Assembly (NCBI GenBank): GCA_008828725.1
Contig: MEHQ01004506.1
Span: 1 to 64,000, forward strand
Reading direction: 5' to 3'
From: Saccharina japonica
Lineage: Eukaryota > Sar > Phaeophyceae > Laminariales > Laminariaceae
Length of the DNA stretch: 64,000 nt
Part shown: positions 49,401-59,832 of the stretch, in pieces
Layout: every line of letters starts with the position of its first letter
How positions within the stretch are numbered: position 1 is the stretch's first letter
The notes under the pieces: generated by a model
What the model was told of the DNA's origin: nothing
What the model saw: the letters and a program-made list of their open reading frames with translations, nothing else
Database searches by the model: none
Program-made: the position numbers and the translations under genes

Positions 49401-49944
49401 GCTCCGTGGCTAGGTCGATGGTCGCGAAGCAGTCGGGCTCGCGCACCCCGAACAGGTAGTGGAACGTCGACTCCTGGCGGAACACGGGCTCGTGGTCCGT
49501 CTCGTCCCGCTGCGCCGACACCCCCCCCCGGAAGAGGAGCAGGCTGCGCGGAGCAACCCCGGCTGTCTCGCGCATCCTGGCGACAAGCCTGCCGCGGTTC
49601 TCCGAGTGCATGTCGTAGTCGACAGGGTACTCTCCCACCGACGGGTGCAAGGCGGGCATGTCCGAAGGGTTCTTCTTGGGCCGCTTGTTGACCCCTATTC
49701 CCGAGCCCGAGGCGGCCTTGAAAGCTTCTGGCAGCAGAGGGATCGGCGGGGGTGCCGATGGAGATGTGGTTGACGTTGCTGACGAGGACACCATGATGGT
49801 CGCTGCGACGCCGCTTCTTCTTCCGGCAGCAGAGTGGACAGAGGAGATAACAAGGGGCAGGCTCCACACGAGGCAGGAGGCTAGCGGAAGGTACAGCAGT
49901 AGTAGGACGGCACTGAGTTGAGAGGCACCGCCGCGAGAACGCAT
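40805..49944 (-). CDS. PEPD: Xaa-Pro dipeptidase (prolidase)
   Basis: Hydrolyses dipeptides with C-terminal proline using two metal ions (M24 'pita-bread' family). Six minus-strand exons join in phase: 49321-49944, 45405-45479, 44761-44958, 43162-43340, 42293-42456 and 40805-41367, giving 600 residues (human enzyme 493). The extra length is mainly N-terminal: a hydrophobic leader ([18 protein letters not shown]) suggests targeting to the secretory route or an organelle, but an in-frame ATG at 49794 could give a cytosolic form. Recognisable stretches are [50 protein letters not shown] and [20 protein letters not shown]. The five metal ligands of the family are present: D367 and D378 (DMGGEY, SDITC), H461, E504 (TEPGIYFID) and E544 (RLEDDVVVT). 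The exon 6 acceptor follows an 11-A tract instead of pyrimidines. The gene ends in a Lys/Glu-rich tail and is head to head with the MORN gene. Confidence 0.97.
41368..42292 (-). other. Prolidase intron 5
   Basis: The half next to exon 5 (41840-42290) is a C-rich array with ~115-bp duplication (CCCTTCTGCTTCCATG recurs). The pro-rich plus-strand frame there is not a gene. The acceptor has an oligo-A tract immediately before AG. Confidence 0.8.
42457..43161 (-). repeat. Prolidase intron 4: poly-C repeat plus ~23-bp minisatellite
   Basis: Next to the exon 5 acceptor (42520-42720) is a sense copy of the poly-C repeat (core GCCGTAGTCGTATGACCAT on the plus strand, with GGGACGGGGCACGG). From 42735 to 43135 runs a minisatellite of ~23-bp units such as AAGGGGCTACCTAGGGTCCC, about 17 units. 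Confidence 0.85.
43341..44760 (-). repeat. Prolidase intron 3: poly-C repeat, G-run and family D piece
   Basis: A sense copy of the poly-C repeat (core at 43546-43566) with a ~49-base homopolymer at 43409-43457 precedes the exon 4 acceptor. A related antisense-free half copy lies at 43660-43775. Further on are a 63-bp tandem duplication (44060-44190, TTTTTGTCCCCCCACCTCTT) and family D pieces at 44470-44640. Confidence 0.75.
44959..45404 (-). other. Prolidase intron 2
   Basis: 446-bp GT-AG intron with a family C MITE at about 45072-45162 (GGGCCATAGTAAATAGGACC to CCTATTTACTAC) and a SINE-like tail at about 45297-45378. Confidence 0.75.
45953..46047 (-). mobile_element. SINE-like retroposon, inverted, inside a family F element
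   Basis: A T-run at 45949-45968 followed by GTCCATCCCATTTATTATC to CTCAGATTCGGG is the complement of the SINE tail. It splits a family F repeat: AGTGCCGGTTCAGCGCTA on its left and AGGCTACAGTGCC on its right. Confidence 0.65.
46674..46884. mobile_element. Tourist/Harbinger-like hairpin MITE, copy 3
   Basis: GGGCCCGAATTAACGA start, GGGCCC end, TAA on both sides. The right TAA (46885-46887) is shared with copy 4. Confidence 0.85.
46888..47717. mobile_element. Long (830-bp) relative of the hairpin MITE, copy 4
   Basis: Left end GGGCCCGTTTTAACGA with the usual first arm to about 46995; right end ACGGGCCC preceded by CTTCGTTAATA, then TAA. The middle 600 bp differs from other copies and holds a perfect 10-bp palindrome (AAGAAGGTCC CA GGACCTTCTT) at about 47028 and GC-rich, exon-like sequence at 47080-47560 with open frames on both strands. 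It may be a longer parent form or a MITE carrying inserted host DNA. No transposase motif was recognised. Confidence 0.65.
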
Positions 49945-50314
49945 TTGCTTGGGAACCGCGCGCCTGGAACTCGGAACGAGGAGACGAGGAAAACGAACCG
50001 AACCGACTGGTTTGATTACTTGCTCGGAGTTGTTAGCAGATATGGAGGCGGGGTTGGTTCGGGTTCACTTTTGGATACTTTGCTACCCGTTGCAGTTCAA
50101 TCAGCCGCCGCGGCATGCGCGTTGCAGCACCCACCCACATGCAGCACCACCGCCGTGCAGGCCGAGGCTGCAGGAGCCGTGGTAGCGTGACCCGGTGATC
50201 GTGGAAGATACACCCGTGAGAGAACGATGCCCATCTAACCGCCAATCTGCGCATCAGCTACGTACGTACCTGCGGTATCGAGCTTGGTGTATGTCGAGCG
50301 AGGTTTAGGGTGAT
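49945..50314. promoter_or_regulatory. Shared divergent promoter region, prolidase / MORN gene
   Basis: 370 bp between opposed start codons. A short upstream frame (ATG at 50291, stopped by TAG five codons on) precedes the MORN start. Bidirectional function is inferred from layout. Confidence 0.5.
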
Positions 50315-53300
50315 ATGGTGGCCGGCAAGCTCGGCAGGAAGAAGCAGCACAGCTTTGCCGATGGCACGGCATACGAGGGCGGCTGGGAGCGGGGAGTGTT
50401 TCACGGCCACGGAACGTTGACGTGGGGTAGGTTTTTTTTCTTTTGAATGTGTCTGTACGTACGTACGTCTTGGTCGGTGAATCACACACGGTAAGCTGCT
50501 CACATGTCTCTCAGCTGCACCAACGAGATCGCTGCTTGCTGTTGTTCTCGGTGCATGGCATACTGTCGGTATATATGCTCCAACACAGCGTAAAAACACG
50601 AAGAAAAAAAAGTGTACCAGGTACGCACGTGCGTACACCTTGCGTACACACCATTAATCGCTGTACTACTGTACAACAGTATACAGCAGTATTACACAAT
50701 TGCCAGATATACTAAGTCTACCCTGTACGTAGTGTATGCAAGAGTGTAAGCCACACCCTGCCCCACATACCACGCCGGGTGGGAATATAATCCCCGTTTG
50801 GGCTCTGACGTGAATATCAAGTGGGGATTATATTACCAGCCAGAGTGGTAAAAGTTTGAATCTGGCCCAAAATACGCGAGTGTGTACTTGTGATATATAC
50901 TTTGTAAGTAAATTGATCCCACCATGTCCATATTGACTACCGCTTCGTATCGATTTGAAGCAAATGGCTGCGTCTACGATGGCGACTTCCAACGAGGCCA
51001 ACGCCACGGAATCGGCACCTGCACATTTCCGGGAGGAGAGAGGTACTCTGGCAGCTGGGAGAAAGGAAAAATGCACGGAGAGGGGACGCTTGAAATGAAA
51101 GGGAGGACGCTTGCTGGTGAGCGTAACTTTGGTTGTGCACCACGTGATGTTGGTGGAGGATGATAGCGATGACGATGATGGTGTTAGTGTTTTGGTGCTG
51201 GTGTTGGTGGTGTTGGTGGTGGCGGTTAGTACTATTAGTGATTTTAGTACTATCAGTAGCATTCGTAAGTCACCCAACAACCGATTGCGAGAAAAAAGAG
51301 TAGGCTAAAGCCTGATGTACAACCAACCCCATGGTTGAGGTATCTAACGAGTACGACTGTTGCAGAATATATCATACGTATTCATATGATCCAACGATAT
51401 TGAGTATATAGCTCCTCACTTGCAACGGTTGAGGAGCTCCATCAGTGGCATCGGTGACATCAGTTGCAACGGTTGAGAAACTCCATCAGTGGCATCAGTG
51501 ACATCAGTTGCAATGGTTGAGGAGCTCCGTCAGTGACATCAGTGACCTCACTTGCAATAGTTGAGGAGCTCCGTCAGTGACATCAGTAATATAAGTGACA
51601 ATGGTTGAGGAGCTCCGTCAGTGACATCAGTGAGCTCAGTTGCAATGGCTGAGGAGCTCCGTCAGTGACATCAGTGAGCTCAGTTGCAATGATTGAGGAG
51701 CTCCGCCAGTGACATCAGTGACATCACTGACAAACGATGGTTGGACTGAAGATCGCAACCCTCTATACCGCAGCACCGCTTCACGGCTCTGCAAACGCGC
51801 ACGGTTTACATTTTCACGCCATAGAAAGGCTGGAAATACGGACGAAGCCAGTACATATGACATGACTAGCCCCGTTTCGCGCTCCGACGTCGACTGCCGA
51901 TTGCCACTGCCTGCTCTCCACTCAACACGAAACTTCTTGGAAGGGGTCTGGGACCAGGGGGTGCCCGACTTTGGACCCCCTACCGACGGATACAAGCGCT
52001 TCGTGTTTCCCGACGGGAAAGGCGTGTACGACGGACACTGGCGAGGCTGCAAGCGCCACGGTCAGGGCTCGTTCGTTTTCGCGAATGGCGACGTTTACGA
52101 AGGCGAGTAGTCTGGAAATCGAGAGCAAGAGCATTCCCGTTCTCGCGATTGCTCTCGGGAGACCACTAATGTCTCCCTTGAGGTTAAAATATTCGAGTTA
52201 CCGAGATTGCTCCCGGAAGACCACTATCTCCCTTGCGGTTTGACACGTGCTACGATAGAGGTATACCTTATTTTGGCTATTATTGTTTCTGAACGACGGA
52301 GCTCCTTAGGGCCCGTTTTAACGAAGAAAAAAAAAACAATTTGGAAAAAAAAAAAAAAAACCCGCTTTTCATTGGTCAACACGCGCACCAGCACCAAAGA
52401 TTAGGATCTTGGGGGGTGCTGGTGCGTGTGTTGACCAATGAAAAACGAATTTGAATTTTATTTTTCCCAAATTGAATTCATTTTGCACTCGTCAATATGG
52501 GCCCTTAACCCAAAATCGTCGCAGTGTCATGTTATCTTCGCAATATAACGTTGTGGGATGTCTATTGACAGAGCATGGGATTGTTCGTCGAGTTGAACTT
52601 TCGTTTTTATCAAAATCAGGTTTTGAGTGCATGGGATTGTTCGTCGAGTTGAACTTTCGTTTTTATCGAAAATCAGGTTTTGGGTGGAGAGTAGAGCCGC
52701 TCATGCGAGGAGCCTCAGACAAAAACATGGTGCACCTCTACAATAGCACGTGTCGTTTGGCAAGCAGGTATCCGTTGTATACTGTGTGGCCCTTCACGTG
52801 TGCTATATTGTCGGGCTAAGCAGCATTCCAGCCATGCTCCAGATGAAGGTCTATAAACAGGTGAGCTCGGTTACGCCTTGCCCTGAAACCCCATTTATTT
52901 CCCGTACGAATAGGCCTCTCAAGCAATGCGCCATAATTTCCCGCACTCCTAACCCTGGATCTGACCTTCCAGGGCAATAATAGAATGTTCACTACTGTGC
53001 GTAGTGTTTACTGATATTTATCTTACACCTCACGGCAGTTACGACGTCATTCGAGATTTCAAGAGGTGGGGATGTTGATATTTAATTATGTTGAGCCCCC
53101 TCCCGTGCACGTTTCTACGCACCCGTTGGATTATTTTTGTTGCCGCAGGCATGTGGTCCCAGGGAGAGATGACGGGCGAGGGCAAGTACAAACACGCCTC
53201 CGGGGAGACCTACACGGGACAGGTCAGAAACCGATCTATCAGTGTGGTGCGCGCAATACTCTAGCTTTTTTGCAAGACCTTAAAGGGATAATTCTGGATG

Positions 53301-56300
53301 TACAGAGGCTGAAGGCATGTATATATGTGCCAATTTGGTTTTTTAATATATTTCTGATGTGCGCCGGTGTTGAGCAAATATGAAGAGTGACGGCTCCCGG
53401 CCACTGCCGTCACCACGTCGTGTCGGTCGTGTCGTCAGCTTTGCCGTCAGGCGGCCGCTGGTCCCCATCCCCTCTTTGTAGCAAAGCCTCCAAATGTATC
53501 TGGAAACCCCATGTGTCTAGTTAACCCTGTGTAGCTTTGCCCCATGTGGCAGGCTAAATGGCACGTGCTTAGGAAGAGGTGCACTATTTTTTTTCTGAGG
53601 CTTCTCACTTGAGGAGGTCTATACTAATAGTAAGTCAAAAACCGATTTTGGAGGACAAAGAAAAGTGCGACCCGATGACCAATCTCATGGTCTATTTAGT
53701 AGATACTAAACGTCGTATTGCAAAAAACAAATGGTATTCCGACGATTTTGGGTTAAGGGCCCGTTTTAACGAAAAAACAAAACAAAAACAATTTGCATGG
53801 AAAAAAAAAAAATTCAAATCCGCTTTTCAGTGGTCAACACGCGCACCAGCACCAAAGATTGGGATCTTGGGGGGGTGCTGGTGCGTGTGTTGACCAATGA
53901 AAAGCGAGTTTGAAATTCATTTTTTCCAAATTGAGTTTATGAAATATTCGTTAATATGGGCCCTAAGGAGCCCCGTGCTTCAGAACACATGTTTTAGCCA
54001 AAATAAGGTATACCTCTATCGTAGCACGCGTCCAAATGTATCATTCTACAGCCGCGAATTATTCAGCCGAGTGAGGAGCAACGAATTATCTCTCCACGAT
54101 CATCCGGGCTGTCAACCATCGCCGCTAAAGCGAAAGCCTGCTTGTTTTTCAATTCCACGTACAGCAGGATCATAGTCATATCTACAGGTAGATCACGATC
54201 TACTACTGTATAGATCATCTAGTTCCTCGTCTACCGCTGTGAAAGGTTGTGCAGGGTTTGCACAGTACACATCCAATCCTGTGGTAGACCATGCAGATTA
54301 TGCGGGCCCCACCCGGCAACATGAGCTAGATCATACAGATCATGCAGATCATACAGATCATCTGCCCTGAAAGATCCAGATCACGAAGTGCTGTAGGAAT
54401 CGATTATCTATCCGAGGTGCGCAAGTAGTTAGCCCCCATATAGCGTGGGCAGGGGCAGGGCTGTTTAGAAGTGGGGTTCAAGAATAGTCGACCGTAGCGT
54501 TATCCCCGGAAAAAAACGAATCCTTGCGCGGCAGATGGCTTACCATTTCCAGCTATTAGCACGATGATATAGGCATAAACTACGCAGCAAACCAGAGTTG
54601 CCGCTATAAATAGTGGCTACTCTCTACGACTCTCTCACGCTGCCCGTCGACGTCCTCCGCCCTCTCTTATTCCACGAGGACCTCCTCTCTCTCTCTCTCT
54701 CTCACGTACGTGTCATCGCGCTAAACTCCCCCCCCCCTCCAAAAGTTCAAAGAAGGCCAGATGCACGGCAAGGGTACCTACGTATGGCCCGACACCCAGC
54801 AGTGCTACACCGGGCAGTGGGTGGACGGGAAACGGCACGGTGACGGCCGACACCACTTCAGCTCGCGCTCGGCGGACCCGTCGGCTGGAGATTATTACGA
54901 CGGAGAGTGGAAAGAGGGCGTTATGCACGGCAAGGCGCGCTACGTGGACGCCGGGGGCGAGGAGCACGAGGGCGTCTGGGCGGAGGGGGTTTGTCCGGAG
55001 GTGGACTTTTCGCACGTGCTGGAGAGCGGGAGCTTTCGATACCGCTTCTCGGTGAGAACTGCGCCGGCTTGTGCACGTATGTGTGTGCGTAAGATGCGCG
55101 CTACGTTAGGGGTATCACTTTTTGGCGTTTTTTTTTTTCATTTCTGATGAGCTCCTCTGGGCCGTTATTGTCGAAAAAATCATGTAAGTTCTTGTCCTAC
55201 GAATACATGTCGAGATTTTTTCCAGTTTTTTTGTTGCGTAATGTTTGGTTATTTCCAGATTTTTCTTAAAAAGGATATATGTCAATGCTATGAAAGTGTT
55301 CCTGATATGTTATCGTAAAATTCGCAAATTGCGATAGAACGCCTTCGTATCTTGGTAAAAAAATCACGAATCGAGAAAATATGGACAATCTGGAAAACAA
55401 AAGTTCCCCGATAGTAACGTCCCTTACGTAGAGGAGCTATCCACCCTCGTTGAAACACCGTTTGTGTGATGTTTACAGTAGTGTATCATTCAATATATAT
55501 GCACCCCTGGGCCATGTGATTGGGCATCAACACGTTTGTATCACAATCCGTATTCGTGAGAGATACAGAGCGCTGCCCAAAGGAGTACGAGTAGCCTCGG
55601 GAAACATAAGCTATCGTAGATTGAAAGCTGTCAGGACCACGGTAGTCAGGAGACAGCACTTTTCGGTTGAGGTGTACGATGTGCCACAGCAATTATGACG
55701 TACATCGTACTGCGTTGTACATTGTACTTTGTAGTTTGTGTATTATTTTTTCCCTGAGATATTCTTCCACTCCAGAGTTTTTTGTTTGGAGCCTGTCCTG
55801 TGACCACGGACTATCTTTTTCGCGATCAGTTGAAAATGTGAAAACATCAACAACAACAACAGCAACAACTTTCACCCTTGACAGACAGCAACTTTGCCCG
55901 TGACATGCCTTGACTGACACCCAAGCTACCGGTAGGTTTTGGTGTGGGAACACTCGGCCTTACACCCTTAACAGTGCACGTTTTTCCTTGCTTGACATGC
56001 CTCCGGACATAGGTTGCGTAGCATGTGTCGTAGGGGTAGGGTTGTGCAAGGGTTGTCCTAGGCATCTCATTGGCATGTCCGGTTTGGCGCTCTGTTTTGT
56101 GTAATTAGAAGGGTGTCGGGTTTCATATAGGCACCGTCACCTAGGGCTCCTAATATGCAATATTCTCGGGTTGAGATCGGTTGCGAGCAATGAAGTACGG
56201 GATGTTTCGGACAGAGTTTCGGGGAATAGGGGATTGGGGGGGGTATATAGTGTCTGCGTCAGCCCTCCCCCCCGCCTCTCACTTACATGGTCTCGACCTC

Positions 56301-56861
56301 GAGGCGCCCATGAGATGCAGAATATTGTCGTACACATGCATCAAGAAGTATACCAGGTATAATGTACGTGTCCCTCTCAGAGATCCCTTGCTGTTGATGT
56401 CAACGGCTTGGGGCTTATGTCTGTTGGCGCGCATCGTATCGTCCGCCTAGGCATCGACCCGTCGGCACTCTGTTGAAAGGCCTAAACTATTACCCATCCA
56501 GTCGTCTACGCGATGTTATACTCGCTGATTTGAACCCCCCTTCAACTGCTCGTGCCTATAGGGTGGCACGTACGACGGAGACTGGCGCAACCGAGCACCT
56601 CATGGCCAAGGGCGCATGGTGTACAGCGACGGAAGTGTTTACATCGGGGGATGGGAGAACTTCAAGTTCCACGGGCACGGAAAGCTGGTGCAAGAAGGAG
56701 GCGTTGTGTTCGAGGGGGAATGGCGAGAAGGGCGCATGCACGGCTCGGGCCGCGCGGGGGCGCAGGGGGCAGCAAGCGATGCGCCTGTTGAGGGTGACGG
56801 GGAGCGAGCGACCATCGTGGGCGATGTCATCGGGGATACGATAGAGGCGGGGGGCGGTTAG
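50315..56861 (+). CDS. MORN-repeat protein
   Basis: MORN repeats are ~23-residue beta-hairpin modules found in membrane-linked scaffolds, lipid kinases and radial-spoke proteins. Six exons join in phase: 50315-50426, 50961-51116, 51944-52102, 53149-53222, 54746-55051 and 56562-56861, giving 368 residues made almost wholly of MORN units. Examples are TAYEGGWERGVFHGHGTL, VYDGDFQRGQRHGIGT, RYSGSWEKGKMHGEGTL, GVYDGHWRGCKRHGQGS, FKEGQMHGKGTYVWPDTQ, YYDGEWKEGVMHGKARY and YIGGWENFKFHGHGKL. No kinase or SET domain follows, so it resembles stand-alone MORN proteins such as the RSPH1 type; a ciliary role is possible but not shown. Intron 3 appears to use a GC donor (AAG/GCGAGT at 52103), because only that join keeps the MORN register. 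The nearest GT shifts frame. The last 40 residues are Gly/Ala/Asp-rich. Confidence 0.93.
50427..50960 (+). other. MORN gene intron 1
   Basis: 534-bp GT-AG intron with GTACGTACGT near 50456, TACCAGGTA at 50617 and a GTATACAGCAGTATTAC motif near 50687. The acceptor AAG lacks a strong pyrimidine tract but is fixed by phase and the MORN register. Confidence 0.75.
51117..51943 (+). repeat. MORN gene intron 2 with ~45-bp minisatellite
   Basis: From about 51415 to 51725 some seven units of ~45 bp carry GGTTGAGGAGCTCCGTCAGT and GACATCAGTGACATCAGTTG. The remainder is unique. The acceptor GAAG at 51943 is set by phase. Confidence 0.75.
52244..52756 (-). mobile_element. Family D TIR element carrying a hairpin MITE
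   Basis: Inverted ends ACACGTGCTACGATAGAGG (52245) and CCTCTACAATAGCACGTGT (to 52755). MITE copy 5 occupies 52309-52504. An internal direct duplication (GGGATTGTTCGTCGAGTTGA twice, about 52572 and 52628) is present. Inside MORN intron 3. Confidence 0.75.
52309..52504. mobile_element. Tourist/Harbinger-like hairpin MITE, copy 5
   Basis: GGGCCCGTTTTAACGA start, GGGCCC end, TTA on both sides (52306-52308 and 52505-52507). Confidence 0.88.
53561..54032 (+). mobile_element. Family D TIR element carrying a hairpin MITE, second example
   Basis: Ends GGCACGTGCTTAGGAAGAGG and CCTCTATCGTAGCACGCGTC. MITE copy 6 (53757-53963) interrupts it at the same internal position as in the 52.3-kb copy. Inside MORN intron 4. 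Confidence 0.75.
53757..53963. mobile_element. Tourist/Harbinger-like hairpin MITE, copy 6
   Basis: GGGCCCGTTTTAACGA start, ATATGGGCCC end, TAA on both sides. An uninterrupted family D copy at about 16800-16820 shows the empty site GGGTTAAGGAGCC, confirming a 3-bp duplication. Confidence 0.9.
54180..54425. repeat. GATC-rich dispersed repeat (family E), second full copy
   Basis: Shares GAAAGGTTGTGCAGGGTTTG-like, AGACCATGCAGATTATGC, ACCCGGCAACATGAGCT and GATCATCTGCCCTGAAAG blocks with 35650-35905. Inside MORN intron 4. Confidence 0.65.
55052..56561 (+). other. MORN gene intron 5
   Basis: 1.5-kb GT-AG intron, AT-rich in its first part. TACCAGGTA occurs near 56351. At 55875-56080 are words such as CTTGACAGACAGC resembling the sub-terminal repeats of the 58.3-kb transposon. 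No exon was seen. Confidence 0.6.
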
Positions 56862-57167
56862 ATGATTGCGCGATGCCGCTGCTGGGGGTGGTGGAGAGCG
56901 AGCGAGCGCTGGGGACGATTCCGTCGGGGATACCACAAGGGGCGGGGGGCGGGGCGTCTTCATTTGTTGCTTTCCTTTGGCCGTTTGACCATTGATCACG
57001 CATCCCATACGAGACGGAGCAGGGGGCTAGATGAGTTCAACGGACGCTCTTTGTGACTACCACGCTTTTGCCAAGAGTAAAATATTAGAGGGTATACAAC
57101 TCCAATGTATGCTTATTATAAAGCAGATGAAGCGCGCGCGGTGCGATCTGAATATGGGTGGGCTTAC
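56862..57167. other. 3' flank of the MORN gene with an antisense poly-C repeat
   Basis: GGCGTCTTCATTTGTTGC to ACGCATCCCATACGAGACGG (56955-57025) is the poly-C repeat in the opposite orientation to the MORN gene. Nothing else was recognised. Confidence 0.6.
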
Positions 57168-58025
57168 CTTCCCGCGGTCATCTGGGCCAACAGATACATG
57201 TTGACATGTGCGGGGAATTGATCAAGGCGACCCCAGCCACGCTGAAATGGGCGACCCTGCCTGTATGTACTCGTACAGCATATGCTTGTTTGCCCTTTAG
57301 CACAAGGCGAGTGTCCCATTGTTCGTAAAAATAACGAAATTAACGGAAAAAAGAAAATAACAAGAGTCCACGATTCCGCGTATGGTACGTACGTGACATG
57401 TACTGCTGGTAAAACCTCCCGACGACATTTGTTGGATACAGATGTCATCGTGCACAGCATTTTGGACCCCGGCGAGCAAAAACTGGTTGTCTGATGTACC
57501 AGTGATACGACCCACCAGTTGTTAGTGGGTGGGCGTCTGTGCATCGTACTCGGCAGTCGGGGGCGGCGCACATCGCGGTTGGGTACTATTGTAGTATGCA
57601 TATTCCCTCTTTCAGAACGCCACCAAACTACTCTTGAAACCCGCAGCAAGAAAATGCGGCGCAATCTCGAGTCTCGAGTCTCGAGTCCTCGAGTTGAGGC
57701 TGAAGCAACCCAAGTCTCCAAGTCTACTGCAGCTGCGGAACATAGTTTCATCTATACATCTTGAGATCTTGAGGCTGGAATACAAGCTGTCTTATGGTCG
57801 CCACCATCTTCCTCGCTGGAAGAATCGCACCCACCAGTCTATCCTCTTGCGCTTGGTGCGCCAAGGCCGTGTTTACGTTTAGAGGGGGTGCTTCTGCTAC
57901 TCGTACCGCTGCTGCTGCTGCTGCATCTGCTGCTGCAACTGCTGCTTCTCCATCGTCGCGTGCGTGGTCGTCCATGTCGACTATGGCGGCGGCAACTCCC
58001 CCTACAAGGTTGTTCATTGCGAACA
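57168..58025 (-). CDS. Unidentified minus-strand exon-like signals
   Basis: Two GC-rich open stretches may belong to one gene. The first, from an ATG at about 58014, encodes NNLVGGVAAAIVDMDDHA, an Ala-rich run and QAQEDRLVGAILPARKMVAT. The second, 57168-57241 or 57260, lies between an acceptor-like TTTCAG or ATACAG and a good donor (AAG/GTAAGC) and encodes RLDQFPAHVNMYLLAQM. I could not name a family, did not find the last exon, and cannot prove the two belong together. Confidence 0.25.
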
Positions 58026-58336
58026 AGTTTCTGGAGGCAAGGTGTGTGGAGCGTGGGGCGTCGTGGGTTTCGCGAATACGGGGCCGCGTAGAATGCAAGT
58101 CGTTTTTGTGCTGTCTTGTCGTCTTGTCATGCGTATCATTGCACGAAGCCCAAGAGCTTGCTTCGTGCGCTTATCAAATTCTCGAGGGCATGGTAGCGGA
58201 TCTGCTGGGTTGCTGGGTACGAGCTTTACCATTAAGTCGAGAAAATGGATGGCAACCCCCTGTGTGCGAGACGAATACTTCACGAGTACAGAAGTAGTAA
58301 TGGTCTCCCTACGTATACGTGTAGTGCCAGTATGCG

Positions 58337-59625
58337 CCAAAGATGTCGGGAGACATGTCAATGTCAAGCTGTCTGTCTGTCAAGGCTGTCTGTCACACCT
58401 GTGTTGCTGCCCGCAAAATAATCGTGATTTGGCCAAATCTACTTTCAGCAATCGACAACTGGAACAACAATACCCCTGTTTTTTTCCTGTGGGAAAATAT
58501 GCAATCCACCACAGTTCCATCAATATCGTCGATCCGGATATCTCCCGCCCCTCAAAATACTCCTTGATGCACCCACAGCAGTGTGGCAAAGTGGCAGCCG
58601 ATTCCGTGCCCTCTACGGTGCGCGACCTCGTCGCTGAAGTTTGAAAATGTGGTTCCAGGTCGTTTTTCTTGTACTGTAAACAAGTTGTTTTTTACAGCTC
58701 AAAACGAATATTTTTCTCGAAAAATATGAATACGAGTACTCGTATACAGCAGAAAGTAAATGACTGCGTTTTTGTACACGTTTCTTTGATTTTTGAGGCA
58801 CACTTCTGAGGCCGATTACGCCGTCTGTAGGGTCGACCCCGATATCTCCCGCCCCTGAAAACCTTCCTTGCATATATACACGGGCACACGAAGAGTTCTG
58901 GGCGATTTCGTCCACGCCTTCCACCGCGACCTCGGCCGTGAAGATTGCCTAAACAGGCGGCGTAATTGCTTCGACCGAAGCTGCTACCTGCTTCCATCTG
59001 CAGGAAACTGAATTAATCCAACTCTAGGAGGATCAAGCACCATCAAGCTACCGAACAGGCTCTACCATGACTTGATTGAGTTGCTCTGCGTGTGGTGTGT
59101 CATTTGGAGGCTTCTGTGGGGAGCACGGTGTCTGTGAAAAGGGCCTTGTTCGGGGCTGATATTGACCCAACCCCGTTTTCCACAAATCAGGCGTTATCTG
59201 AAAGTACTTTTTTCTCACTTTGTGGGCAGTGCAACACAGGTGTTCAAGGCAAATCCAGCTGTCTAGACATATGTCCCCAACCCTCCTGGCAGAAAAAGCC
59301 TCCTAAATATGTGTGGAAACCCCTATTTATTGATTTATTTTGAGCGGCTATTTTACTCGTTTGATATGAGCTAATTTCAAATCATCGATAATCTGCAGTT
59401 CAACCCAATCTTTTCTGTAGATCGGACTCGTAAATGTAGCAAAATGCCGAAAAAAAAACAAAATACAGGAAAACACATTAATTTATACATTATTGTCAGG
59501 CATTTTTGAGAAAGCGGGGATTTTTCATAGCGTCCCCTCTTTTTTGCTGTCAAGGCTGTCTGTCAAGGCATTTGCCTTGTCGCTGTCTGTCAAGGGGTGA
59601 AAGTGCTGTCTCCCGACATCTTTGG
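58337..59625. mobile_element. 1289-bp TIR DNA transposon of unknown superfamily
   Basis: Perfect 19-bp terminal inverted repeats CCAAAGATGTCGGGAGACA (58337-58355 and complement 59607-59625), flanked by the 6-bp direct repeat TATGCG. Sub-terminal CTGTCTGTCAAGG words cluster near both ends. Minus-strand frames at 58380-58590 (ending with a Cys-rich CCGCIKEYFEGREISGST) show similarity to a second stretch near 58840 (GREISGSTL-like). No transposase signature was identified, so it may be non-autonomous or degenerate. It sits in a family F element. Confidence 0.75.
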
Positions 59626-59832
59626 TATGCGCCAGCCAGCAATACCGGCACTATAAGCGGCAACCGGCACTACTGCGCACACTGCCACACTGGGTACAGC
59701 AATCCCATCTGTCTGTGCCAAGCGATTTCACCGGCACTACGAGTAGCGGGCAACCGGCACTATAGAGGGCAGCCGGCACTATAGAGGGATCACTCATACG
59801 GCTGACCCAATCAACCAATGGTAAGTGTTACG
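59626..59832. repeat. Family F repeat
   Basis: Repeated AACCGGCACTA words and GAGGGATCACTC, similar to 46050-46210 and 63404-63609. This is the continuation of the element split by the 1289-bp transposon. Confidence 0.55.
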
